This document shows positions 1-7,420 of a stretch of 64,000 bases of DNA, in pieces. This DNA is from Quadrisphaera granulorum (GTDB lineage: Bacteria > Actinomycetota > Actinomycetes > Actinomycetales > Quadrisphaeraceae). The stretch lies in contig NZ_QGDQ01000002.1 in assembly GCF_003149145.1 (NCBI RefSeq), positions 1 through 64,000 of the forward strand. Reading direction: 5' to 3'. The notes beneath the pieces are model-generated. The model did not search any database, was not told the origin of the DNA, and saw nothing but the letters and a program-made list of their open reading frames with translations. Position 1 is the stretch's first letter; the number at the start of each line of letters is the position of its first letter. A program made the translations under genes and the position numbers.

Positions 1-56
1 CCATCGTCGCCGCAGCGCTGGTGGTGCTGCACCTGGAGTACCACCGCACCGTGTGA
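1..56 (+). CDS. C-terminal end of an upstream gene (partial)
   Basis: The window opens inside a reading frame that ends at the TGA at 54-56. The 17 visible codons are rich in Val, Ala and Leu and end HLEYHRTV, which could be the end of a membrane segment followed by a short basic tail. Too little is visible to name a family. The frame is open to the window edge but could be chance. Confidence 0.3.
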   Translation, partial: IVAAALVVLHLEYHRTV

Positions 57-82
57 CGCAGCGTCACCACTCAAAGTCCTAG

Positions 83-439
83 TGGCAAAGGCTCAGTGAC
101 TCCGAAGTCGCTGTCGCTCACGTGAGTCTGCCTGACGAGGGTGACCGACATGTGCTCGCGGCCGCGGTCGCCGTCGACGCCGACGTGCTCTGCACCGACA
201 ACCTCAAGGACTTCCCGACCGACGTGATGGCGGAGTTCGGCATCCGACCCATGTCGGCGGACGCCCTGCTGGCCCACCTTGTCGCCGAGTTCCCGGTCGG
301 CATGCTCGCCGCACACCGACTTGCGGTGTCGCGACTCCCTGGCGCGACCGACGCCTCGACTCTTGCCGCACTCCGCCGTGTGGGGGCACCGAACACGGCT
401 GACCTCATGGCCGTGCTCCTCCGCGCCGATACGGGATGA
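83..439 (+). pseudogene. PIN-domain protein fragment, 5' truncated
   Basis: The frame is open from the stop at 80-82 to the TGA at 437-439. A GTG at 122 would give 105 aa. The sequence PDEGDRHVLAAAV followed by CTDNLKDFP is the C-terminal half of a PIN ribonuclease domain, with the conserved Asp pair and the N-x-x-D-F end. The N-terminal strand carrying the first catalytic Asp is absent upstream, so an active nuclease is unlikely. PIN proteins are typically VapC-like toxins, but no antitoxin gene precedes it. The start is not real in the ordinary sense. It looks like a decayed toxin gene at the edge of an accessory patch. Confidence 0.6.
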
Positions 440-558
440 ACCGCCACCGCTGGCTGCTCCTTCTGGAGCAGGTCGCCGAGCTGGAGCGGAGCCGGTTCGA
501 GGGTGGCCGCGCCTTCATCGGCCCTAGGCCGACGTGGGTCGCGTCCCGCGAGGCCTAG
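436..558 (+). CDS. Small ORF of 40 aa overlapping the PIN fragment
   Basis: An ATG at 436 overlaps the TGA of the PIN fragment (ATGA) and opens a 40-codon frame beginning MNRHRWLLLLEQVAELERSR. The coupling-type overlap is the only support. There is no domain I recognise. It may be a remnant of the gene that followed the intact PIN gene. Confidence 0.25.
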   Translation: MNRHRWLLLLEQVAELERSRFEGGRAFIGPRPTWVASREA

Positions 559-569
559 GTTGCTGCGCC

Positions 570-1667
570 GTGCTGCGTGACCCCGTCGACGTCGTCGTCG
601 ACGATGTCTCTTCCCGCCACCGGGAGGTCTGCAGAGACTGCCTGTGGGAACTGCTCGACGGGCGGCGGGTGCACCTGCACGCCGACAACCCGCGCCGCTG
701 GCGTGCCGGTGATGTGAGGGCCGTCCTGGAGCTGACCGCCACCCGGCTTGTCGACTACTGCGACCTGCCGGCGCACGCCGTCCCCGCGTTGCGCGCCTAC
801 CTGGACGACCTCTCAACGCGCGACACGCTGCACCCCGGCAGCGCTCGCCCTGCTGCCCTGCAGAAGGAACTCGACAGAGAGGGGGAGACCTTCCCGGAGG
901 CCATCACCGACAGGTCTCGCTGGATGTTGGCCAAGACGATCTACGCCGCCATGCGCGAGGACGGCGTCGACCTGCGCGATCCCCAGGCCACCGACCGGTG
1001 GGCCGCACGGTTCACCCAGCTCTCACCCGCCCAACGGGAACCGATCCTCGGTCACCTCGCCACGGAGCAGCCTGGGCTGCTGGTCGGTGAGCTGTTCGCC
1101 GCCGATGGCATCGCGGTCTTCGTCGAACCGCTCCCCCACGGCGAGCGGACGGCGACCAGCACCGAAGTGCTGGACGATATGCTGGACAGACCTGGCCCCG
1201 AGCTGGGCGTCGCCGCCGCCATGGCCGCTCTCAGCGGCGCCAACCGGCTCGCGGCGATCCTCGTGGCCCGAGACTCCGAACTGCTGGCTCACCTGCTCAC
1301 GGTGAGCCACTGGCTCATCGGCAGGACGACGACGACGCGCGGCGGCCTGGTTCCCGCGGACATCACCGCGCTCGTCCACATCACGGGCGAGACGACGGCA
1401 GCGCAGCGCCCGCGATCTCCCGAGGAAGCCCCTCACTCCTCGCGTCTGGTGCGCATCGCCGAGGAGGTGGGGCTGGTGGTGGCCGGCACACCGCGATGGG
1501 CGCCGGGGCCTCGGCTGATCTCCGACCCGGAGGACGTCGACGGCGACGTCCTGCTCGACCTGTGGGTGGCCGTACTCGACGTGCTGTCACGCGAGACATG
1601 GGCACGTCCAGCGGCCACAGCCTCCGAGAACTCCGCGCTGAACGCCGGGTCCGCCCTCAACTGGTGA
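570..1667 (+). CDS. Conserved-looking hypothetical protein (365 aa)
   Basis: I do not recognise this family. The start at GTG 570 (MLRDPVDVVV) is preferred over GTG 534 because the longer form overlaps the small upstream ORF and adds a Gly/Cys-rich stretch. The protein is acidic, Leu/Ala-rich and apparently soluble, with no membrane segment or signal peptide. The last 90 residues (EEVGLVVAGTPRWAPG, then a helical end) resemble a winged-helix layout, but I cannot assign it. It faces the AAA+ gene at 1702-2838 tail to tail with a 34-bp gap, and both sit beside a broken PIN gene. This suggests acquired accessory DNA. Confidence 0.55.
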   Translation: MLRDPVDVVVDDVSSRHREVCRDCLWELLDGRRVHLHADNPRRWRAGDVRAVLELTATRLVDYCDLPAHAVPALRAYLDDLSTRDTLHPGSARPAALQKELDREGETFPEAITDRSRWMLAKTIYAAMREDGVDLRDPQATDRWAARFTQLSPAQREPILGHLATEQPGLLVGELFAADGIAVFVEPLPHGERTATSTEVLDDMLDRPGPELGVAAAMAALSGANRLAAILVARDSELLAHLLTVSHWLIGRTTTTRGGLVPADITALVHITGETTAAQRPRSPEEAPHSSRLVRIAEEVGLVVAGTPRWAPGPRLISDPEDVDGDVLLDLWVAVLDVLSRETWARPAATASENSALNAGSALNW

Positions 1668-1701
1668 GCCCGCAGCCGCGGGCGATTCCCCGCCGGCTTC
1701 G

Positions 1702-2838
1702 TCAGAGCGGTCCGAGCGCCTCGGTCGCGGCGTGCTCACGCAGGTAGTCGCGGACATAGGGCAGCGTGAAGTCGACCTTGCCATGGCCGACCGGCTCGAT
1801 CAGCTCTGCGGCGATCAGCCTGAGCCGGTACTGGCTGGCGTACGTGGCGTCGACACCGAGACGTTGAGCGATCACACCCATCGCTGAAGGGCCGTCGTCG
1901 ACAGCCATGGCAGCGAGGAACGACTTGTCGACCGCTGACAGCGATGAGAGGGCGGGCTCATGCACAAGGTGGCCGACGCGTCGCACCGACCGCTCGATTC
2001 CCTCACGGACATGCTCCGCGGTCACTTCGGTGCTGCCTGGGTCGGCTCTCCACGAGTGGAAACCCACGAGCTGGACAAGGAAGGGGTAACGCTGCGTGCC
2101 CTCGACGGCCAGCGATAAGGCGTCATCGCCAATGGCCCGGCCCGACGACTCGATGGGCTCGCGCAGGGCGCGAGCGACGTCAGACGCCGGCACCTTGCCC
2201 AGGGTGAACCGCTCAGCACGACGTAGGAACGTCAGCACGTCGTCGTTGAGCAGGTCCGTGACAGCGGAGGGCAGCCCCGCAGCGACCAATGCGACCTCGC
2301 GGCCTTCTCGAAAGGCGTGCTGGACCGTGTGCGCGAGCTCGCGAAGGTCAGTGATGGCCGACCGGTGGACCTCATCGAGCGAGATGAGCACTCCGCTGCC
2401 GCGCGGGGCGATGGCCTCGGTGAGCTCATCCAGCCTGGACCGGAGCGACGCCGCGACAGGGTGGCGGTCCTCGTGGTGTCGGGTGACGCCACCGCCAACT
2501 CCGAAGACCGAGGCGCTTGCCTGGGTGAGACGGCGCCGCACAGCCTCGTCAGTGTGCTGCGCGAGGAGGGCGGTGAGGTGCGTGTCGGCGATGCGCTGGG
2601 CCACTCCCGGGCGCACCGTCTCCGAAACGACGAGCCAGCCCCGGTTCCGGGCGAGATCCTCCACGGCGTTGAGCAGAGCAGTCTTGCCGCATCCTCGGAC
2701 GCCCGTGAAGAGCGTCGCTCGCGCTGGCGAACCGGGGCCGCCGTCAAGAGACTCAGCAACGGCTTCCAGCTCAGCATCGCGCCCCACGAGGAGCGGCGGG
2801 GAGACCCCGAAGGACGGGGTGAAGGGATTGGAAGCCAC
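1702..2838 (-). CDS. AAA+ ATPase of the Orc1/Cdc6-like (AAA_16) type
   Basis: The 378-aa protein has a Walker A motif GVRGCGKT at residues 46-53 and a Walker B motif LISLDEVH near 150-157, then a helical lid and a C-terminal winged-helix region (about 310-375) with SAMGVIAQRLGVD as the likely recognition segment. This layout is typical of the actinobacterial ATP-binding proteins that carry an ORC-like AAA domain and a winged helix. Their cellular role is mostly unknown. The GTG start at 2838 has GGAGGG 3 nt upstream. The promoter region is a distinctive AT-rich palindrome (2843-2888). No partner gene is adjacent in the same direction. Confidence 0.75.
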   Translation of the reverse strand: MASNPFTPSFGVSPPLLVGRDAELEAVAESLDGGPGSPARATLFTGVRGCGKTALLNAVEDLARNRGWLVVSETVRPGVAQRIADTHLTALLAQHTDEAVRRRLTQASASVFGVGGGVTRHHEDRHPVAASLRSRLDELTEAIAPRGSGVLISLDEVHRSAITDLRELAHTVQHAFREGREVALVAAGLPSAVTDLLNDDVLTFLRRAERFTLGKVPASDVARALREPIESSGRAIGDDALSLAVEGTQRYPFLVQLVGFHSWRADPGSTEVTAEHVREGIERSVRRVGHLVHEPALSSLSAVDKSFLAAMAVDDGPSAMGVIAQRLGVDATYASQYRLRLIAAELIEPVGHGKVDFTLPYVRDYLREHAATEALGPL

Positions 2839-2842
2839 GAGC

Positions 2843-2888
2843 CCTCCAGCTTTAGACCCTTTTAGATCTTTTAGATATTAGCTGGAGG
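2843..2888 (-). promoter_or_regulatory. AT-rich palindromic promoter/operator of the AAA+ gene
   Basis: A perfect 9-bp inverted repeat (CCTCCAGCT at 2843-2851, AGCTGGAGG at 2880-2888) flanks three copies of TTTAGA at 2851, 2861 and 2870, so they are spaced about one helical turn apart. On the minus strand this reads TAATATC, a good -10. The inner arm contains the ribosome binding site. The design fits an autoregulated promoter and stands out sharply in the GC-rich background. Confidence 0.5.
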
Positions 2889-2897
2889 AGGTTGGTG

Positions 2898-2939
2898 GCA
2901 GCGGTGGTCTCGGTGGGGAAGTCACGAGACCACCGCTGC
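2898..2939 (-). terminator. Terminator hairpin after fliA
   Basis: A perfect 15-bp stem (2898-2912 with 2925-2939) and a 12-nt loop lie 13 bp past the fliA stop. There is no T tract, as is usual in actinobacteria. It also separates fliA from the divergent-facing promoter of the AAA+ gene. Confidence 0.7.
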
Positions 2940-2952
2940 TGCTTGGGGGACC

Positions 2953-3882
2953 TCAGGCCAGCGCGGCCCAGGTGCCGGGCTCGGCCGGTGCGGCCGGAGC
3001 GGGGATTGCCGGCACGGGGCCGCGCACAACGGCTTCGGCCGTCTCGGGCAGGGCTGCGACCGGCATGACAGCCGCATGGGCAGCAACGGCCGCAAAGTAG
3101 GCCTGGCGGCGGCGGTCCACCACTCCCCCGGGCCGCTCGGCTGGCGTCACCAGCGATGGCTCGAGAGCGGAGTTCATGCCGTCGCGCATGAGCTGCAGCG
3201 CCTCGGTGCGCAGCTGGCTGATCCGCGACTCGGTGACGCTGAGCTCAGCGGCCACCTCGGCCACCGACCGGTCCTCGAGGAACAGGGCCTGCACCACGGT
3301 GCGCAGCCGCATGGGCAGCGACTCGATGGCCGCATGCAGGTAACGAACCTGCTCGTTCTGCAGCAGGTGCTCCTCAGGTCCGGGACCCTCGTGGGGCAGC
3401 ACCTCGGCAACGACGCCGTCGTAGGCGTCCATGCTCACGAGCGCCCGCTCGGTGGTGGCGCGGGCGGCGTCCAGCTCTTCCGGCGAGCACCCCAGGGCCG
3501 CCGCCAGCTCTGCGCGCTCGGGCTTGCGCCCGAGCTGGCCGGCCAGCGTCTCCTCCGCGACGGCGAGCTGCCGCGTGCGGGTGCGGGCACCACGAGGAGC
3601 CCAGTCCATAGAGCGGAGCTCGTCGAGTAGCGCCCCGCGGATACGCAACGTGGCGTAGCGGCTGAAGGGCACGCCCGTCTCGGCGTCGTAGCTCATCGCG
3701 GCCTGCGCCAGCGCCGCCATGCCGGCGGAGACAAGGTCGTCACGCAGCACGTGCCCGGGAAGTCGAGCCATGGTCTCGCTGACCTGATACCCGACGATGG
3801 GCAGGTGGGCGCGGACAAGCTCGTCCACCTCACGGCCCGACCGGCGCGGCCGGCTGGCTGGGGTGCTCGCTGAGTTGCTCAC
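2953..3882 (-). CDS. fliA: RNA polymerase sigma factor FliA (sigma-28/WhiG family)
   Basis: The 309-aa protein has sigma region 2 (about 20-95, with VPFSRYATLRIRGALLDELR), region 3 (about 105-160) and region 4 (about 185-236, helix-turn-helix SVAEVAAELSVTESRISQL). This order and the RGALLDELR motif are diagnostic of the FliA/WhiG group. It should direct transcription of late flagellar and chemotaxis genes, and FliA-type promoters lie upstream of four operons in this window. It is divergent from the flgN operon. Residues 237-309 form an Ala/Pro-rich C-terminal extension absent from enterobacterial FliA. No flgM anti-sigma gene is visible nearby. Confidence 0.9.
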   Translation of the reverse strand: MSNSASTPASRPRRSGREVDELVRAHLPIVGYQVSETMARLPGHVLRDDLVSAGMAALAQAAMSYDAETGVPFSRYATLRIRGALLDELRSMDWAPRGARTRTRQLAVAEETLAGQLGRKPERAELAAALGCSPEELDAARATTERALVSMDAYDGVVAEVLPHEGPGPEEHLLQNEQVRYLHAAIESLPMRLRTVVQALFLEDRSVAEVAAELSVTESRISQLRTEALQLMRDGMNSALEPSLVTPAERPGGVVDRRRQAYFAAVAAHAAVMPVAALPETAEAVVRGPVPAIPAPAAPAEPGTWAALA

Positions 3883-4019
3883 GGAGAGTGTTTCGGCCGC
3901 CCGGGTGACTTCCTTGAGCCACTCGGGTCACACGCGCCTCCGTAGCCTCGGGAACGAGCAGTGAGAGCCGAGAGAACGGTGTGGTCCGCCCCGTGACGAG
4001 GTGAGCGGACCGCAGAACC

Positions 4020-4047
4020 CTCAGGGACGGGGGGTCACCGCCGATGG
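4020..4047 (+). promoter_or_regulatory. FliA-type promoter of the flgN-flgK-flgL-fliW operon
   Basis: CTCA at 4020-4023, a 16-bp spacer and GCCGATGG at 4040-4047 match the sigma-28/WhiG promoter form known from actinobacteria. The motif ends 36 bp before the flgN start. Confidence 0.7.
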
Positions 4048-4083
4048 ACTGGCGAGGAAGACCCGACCGAAAGTTCCAAGGGG

Positions 4084-4569
4084 GTGTTCGTGGGCGTCGC
4101 CGAAGTGTCCAACGTGCTGTGGCGCGAGCGAGAGCAGCTGGACCTACTGCTGTTCAAGCTCGAGGAGGAGCAGCTGGTGCTCAACAGCGGACGCACCCGC
4201 TGGGTGGCTCACGCCACCCGTGAGGTGGAGATCGTGCTGGAGCAGGTGCGCCAGAGCGAGCTCCTGCGCGCCGTCGAGGTGGACGCCTACGCCGAGTCTG
4301 TCGGCCTGGGCCCCAACCCGAGCCTCAAGGACCTAGCAACCGCCGCTGGGGAGCCGTGGAGCGAGCTGCTGCTCGCCCACCGCGATGCCCTGGTCGAGGT
4401 GACGGATGAGATCCGGCGCCTGTCCGAGAGCAATCGGATCATCCTCTCCGCCGCTGCGCGGGCCACCCACGAGACGCTCCTGAGCATCAACGGGACACTC
4501 GAAACCTACGCCCCGACGGGACGGACGACCTCTGCCGCCCCCGCCAACCTCGTCGACCGATCCCTGTAG
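4084..4569 (+). CDS. flgN: Flagellar export chaperone FlgN family protein
   Basis: This 161-aa, all-helical acidic protein is the first gene of the operon flgN-flgK-flgL-fliW. FlgN proteins bind the hook-filament junction proteins FlgK and FlgL in the cytoplasm and deliver them to the flagellar type III export gate. The sequence REREQLDLLLFKLEEEQLVL and the later SESNRIILSAAARATHETLL match the FlgN helix pattern. The GTG at 4084 is taken as the start, and a GTG at 4090 is possible. It ends 12 bp before flgK. Assignment rests on both the sequence pattern and the position. Confidence 0.8.
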   Translation: MFVGVAEVSNVLWREREQLDLLLFKLEEEQLVLNSGRTRWVAHATREVEIVLEQVRQSELLRAVEVDAYAESVGLGPNPSLKDLATAAGEPWSELLLAHRDALVEVTDEIRRLSESNRIILSAAARATHETLLSINGTLETYAPTGRTTSAAPANLVDRSL

Positions 4570-4581
4570 AGGACCCCACCC

Positions 4582-5985
4582 ATGAGCTCCTTCTCCGGCC
4601 TGTCGACGGCGCTGTCCGCGCTGCAGGCGACCCGCAAGGCCCTCGACGTCACGGGCAACAACATCGCCAACGTGGCGACGCCGGGCTACACCCGTCAGCG
4701 GGTGGACCTCCAGCCGGCCACCACGGCCGTCGGTCTCATGACCACCGGGCAGCAGGGTGGCAATGGCGTCATGCTGACCGGCGTCAGCCGGCTGGCCAGC
4801 GCCTTCTGGGACGCCCAGGTGCGCTCCCAGACGTCCCTGCACGCTGACCTGGCCTCCCGCGCTGACACCCTCAATACCCTTCAGGACCTCACCGGCGAGC
4901 CCAGCGACACGGCCCTGGCCGGCAGCTTGTCGAAGATGTGGTCAGCGTTCGCCAACCTGGCTAGCAACGCGACCGGCACCAACAAGGACGCCGCGCGCTC
5001 CGTGGTGGTCTCTTCCGCCGAGAACGTCGCCAACTCCCTCAAGAACGGCTACGCCGGCATCGTGGCGATGTGGAACGACCAGCGCACACAGGCCACCTCC
5101 ATCGCCAACGAGGTGAACGCCACCGCCCAGGCCGTCGCCACCTTCAACCAGCAGATCAAGACGGCGGTCGCCGCCGGCAACAGCGCCAACGAGCTGATGG
5201 ACCAGCGCGACCAGCTCGTGGTCCGCCTCGCCGAGCTGACCGGCGCGACCACCGTTCAGGCGCCGAACGGCGTGGTGGACGTCTACCTGGGGTCCAACGC
5301 TCTGGTTCAGGGCGGCTCCTCCTACACCGTCGCGATGAGCGCCCCGACCACCACCAACACGCTGCCGCCGACCGGCTCGCCGTCGCTGAAGTTCACCGAC
5401 GGCTCCGTGGCCTCGGTCCGCGGCGGCCAGCTGGCCGGCGTGCTCGACGCCCTGCGGGTGGGCGGCACGCTGGACACGGCGGCCGCCCAGTACGACACCG
5501 TCGCCAACACGGTCAAGTCTGTGGTCAACACCGCCTACGCCGCGACGCAGGTCGCCGCTGACGGCGCCACGGTGCCCGTCTTCTTTTCCACCAGCGGCAC
5601 CGGCGCGACCGGCCTGTCCGTCGCGGTGACGACGTCGACCCTGCGGACCGGCAATACCGACACCAAGGGCGCCGGAGACGCGTCGGTCGCGCTAGCCATG
5701 AGCACGCTCGGCAAGGCCACGGGAAGCCCCGACAGCCTCTGGACGACCTACGTCTCCCAGCTCGGAGCCGACGCCGCCGGCGCCACCTCCCGTACCACGG
5801 CGACGGCCGCGACGCTAGCCAACTCGGTCTCGTCCAAGCAGTCCGAGACCGGCGTCTCCCTCGATGAGGAGACCGCCAACCTGCTCACACTCCAGCGCGC
5901 CTACCAGGCCGCTGCCCGAGTGCTCACGTCCGTGGACGAGGCACTCGACACCCTCATCAACAAGACCGGTCTGGTCGGGAGGTAA
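4582..5985 (+). CDS. flgK: Flagellar hook-associated protein FlgK (HAP1)
   Basis: FlgK forms the first hook-filament junction ring after export. The N terminus SALQATRKALDVTGNNIAN is the flagellar rod/hook signature, and the C terminus NLLTLQRAYQAAARVLTSVD is the matching heptad region that coils with it. Length 467 aa is near the usual range. The middle is a Thr/Ala-rich variable domain. The ATG at 4582 follows GAGGA by 8 nt. It is co-transcribed with flgN and flgL, with only 5 bp between flgK and flgL. Confidence 0.95.
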   Translation: MSSFSGLSTALSALQATRKALDVTGNNIANVATPGYTRQRVDLQPATTAVGLMTTGQQGGNGVMLTGVSRLASAFWDAQVRSQTSLHADLASRADTLNTLQDLTGEPSDTALAGSLSKMWSAFANLASNATGTNKDAARSVVVSSAENVANSLKNGYAGIVAMWNDQRTQATSIANEVNATAQAVATFNQQIKTAVAAGNSANELMDQRDQLVVRLAELTGATTVQAPNGVVDVYLGSNALVQGGSSYTVAMSAPTTTNTLPPTGSPSLKFTDGSVASVRGGQLAGVLDALRVGGTLDTAAAQYDTVANTVKSVVNTAYAATQVAADGATVPVFFSTSGTGATGLSVAVTTSTLRTGNTDTKGAGDASVALAMSTLGKATGSPDSLWTTYVSQLGADAAGATSRTTATAATLANSVSSKQSETGVSLDEETANLLTLQRAYQAAARVLTSVDEALDTLINKTGLVGR

Positions 5986-5990
5986 CGGAC

Positions 5991-6905
5991 ATGAGCGGAC
6001 TTAGCCGCGTCACCCACCGCACGATCCAGGAGCAGTCGCTCGCGAACCTGCAGAGCAACCTGTCGGCGATGGCCACACTCAGCGAGCAGCTGTCGACGGG
6101 CAAGCGCATCAACAGGCCGTCGGACGACCCGACCGGCACCGTCGACGCGCTGCGCCTGCGCACGCTGCAGCGCGACAACGAGCAGTACGGCAAGAACGCG
6201 AACGACGGGCTCGCCTGGCTCGGCGCCACCGACAGGGCGCTGCAGTCCACGCTGTCCCAGCTCAACGTCGCGACCAACCGTGCGATGCAGGCCCTCAACA
6301 GCGGCACCCAGAACACGACGTCGCGGGCTGCGCTCGCGGCGGAGGTCGACGGTGTGCTGTCCGCGGTCAAGGGGATGGCCAACAGCACCTACTCCGACCG
6401 TAACCTCTTCGCCGGAACCGCCACCGGTGACGCGGTCACGGCCACGGGCACGGCTCCGACTCAGACGTTCACCTGGGGAACGATCGGTCTCGGCACGGTC
6501 ATGCGCCAGATCGGTCCGAACGACAGCGTGCGCGTGGACACCGACGGCAGGGACGTCTTCGGAGACGGAGCGACGTCCGTCTTCAAGACTCTGGAGGGCT
6601 TGGCCGCCGCCATCCGCTCCGGTGACGACGCCACCACCCGCACGCTGTACAGCCAGCTGCAGGACCGGCAGTCCACCGTCACCACGGCCCTGACCGAGGT
6701 CGGTGCTCGCTACAACCGGGTCACCGCTGCGCAGAACGCCGTGGCCGACCGCGACGTGGAGCTCACCAAGCAGCTCTCCGACGTGCAGGACCTCGACTTC
6801 CCGAAGGCTGTCATCGCCATGCAGTCGCAGAAGACCGCGTACGACGCGGCGCTGCAGGTCACGGCGAAGACGCTGCAGACGAGCCTGATGGACTTCATTC
6901 GATGA
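5991..6905 (+). CDS. flgL: Flagellar hook-associated protein FlgL (HAP3)
   Basis: FlgL is the second junction protein, placed between FlgK and flagellin. The 304-aa protein has the flagellin-like N-terminal domain (ANLQSNLSAMATLSEQLSTG, then RINRPSDDPTGTVDALRLR) and the C-terminal helix (KAVIAMQSQKTAYDAALQV). The strong Shine-Dalgarno GGAGGTAA is 6 nt from the ATG. Its stop overlaps the fliW start (ATGA at 6902-6905). Confidence 0.95.
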   Translation: MSGLSRVTHRTIQEQSLANLQSNLSAMATLSEQLSTGKRINRPSDDPTGTVDALRLRTLQRDNEQYGKNANDGLAWLGATDRALQSTLSQLNVATNRAMQALNSGTQNTTSRAALAAEVDGVLSAVKGMANSTYSDRNLFAGTATGDAVTATGTAPTQTFTWGTIGLGTVMRQIGPNDSVRVDTDGRDVFGDGATSVFKTLEGLAAAIRSGDDATTRTLYSQLQDRQSTVTTALTEVGARYNRVTAAQNAVADRDVELTKQLSDVQDLDFPKAVIAMQSQKTAYDAALQVTAKTLQTSLMDFIR

Positions 6906-7390
6906 CGGTCACAACGGGGGGTACGGTCACGATGACGAGCATGAGCGTTCAGGAGACCACGGAGGACCAGGTGTCCGTGATCGAGAGCACCGACGACGCC
7001 GCCTCGGCGCCCGAGGTCCGCTTCTCAGCGCCCCTGCTGGGTCTGGAGCACCTCACCCGGTTCGCCCTGGAGCAGGTCGAGGCTGACAGCCCGCTCTTCT
7101 CCCTGCGCAGCCTCGAGGACAACGACGTGAGCCTGCTCCTGCTCGCGCCGGACGCCGTCTTCGACGGGTACGCCCCGAAGATGGACGCCGTCTCCCGCGC
7201 CGCCGTGGGCCTGCCCACCGGTGACGACGGCATCATCCTCAACGTGGTCAACGCCGCCGGGGCGAAGTCCCTGGAGGAGGCCACGGTGAACCTGCTCGCG
7301 CCGATCCTCATCAACCCCAACAGCGGCACGGCGGCCCAGATCGTGCTGACCGGCAGCGACTACCCGCTGCGCCAGCCGCTGGCCGGCTGA
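6902..7390 (+). CDS. fliW: Flagellar assembly factor FliW
   Basis: FliW binds flagellin and, in species studied, antagonises the translational repressor CsrA. The conserved core starts near residue 40 (VRFSAPLLGLEHLTRFAL) and includes SLRSLEDNDVSLLLLAP, NVVNAAGAKSLEEATVNLLAPILIN and a terminal YPLRQPL, all typical of FliW. The N-terminal 38 residues are a Thr/Ser-rich extension, and internal ATGs at 6932 and 6941 could be the real start. A csrA gene often follows fliW, but here only 30 bp separate it from the convergent coiled-coil gene. Confidence 0.9.
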   Translation: MTVTTGGTVTMTSMSVQETTEDQVSVIESTDDAASAPEVRFSAPLLGLEHLTRFALEQVEADSPLFSLRSLEDNDVSLLLLAPDAVFDGYAPKMDAVSRAAVGLPTGDDGIILNVVNAAGAKSLEEATVNLLAPILINPNSGTAAQIVLTGSDYPLRQPLAG

Positions 7391-7420
7391 CGCCGTCTTC
7401 CGCTCGTCCTTCGCCGCGGG

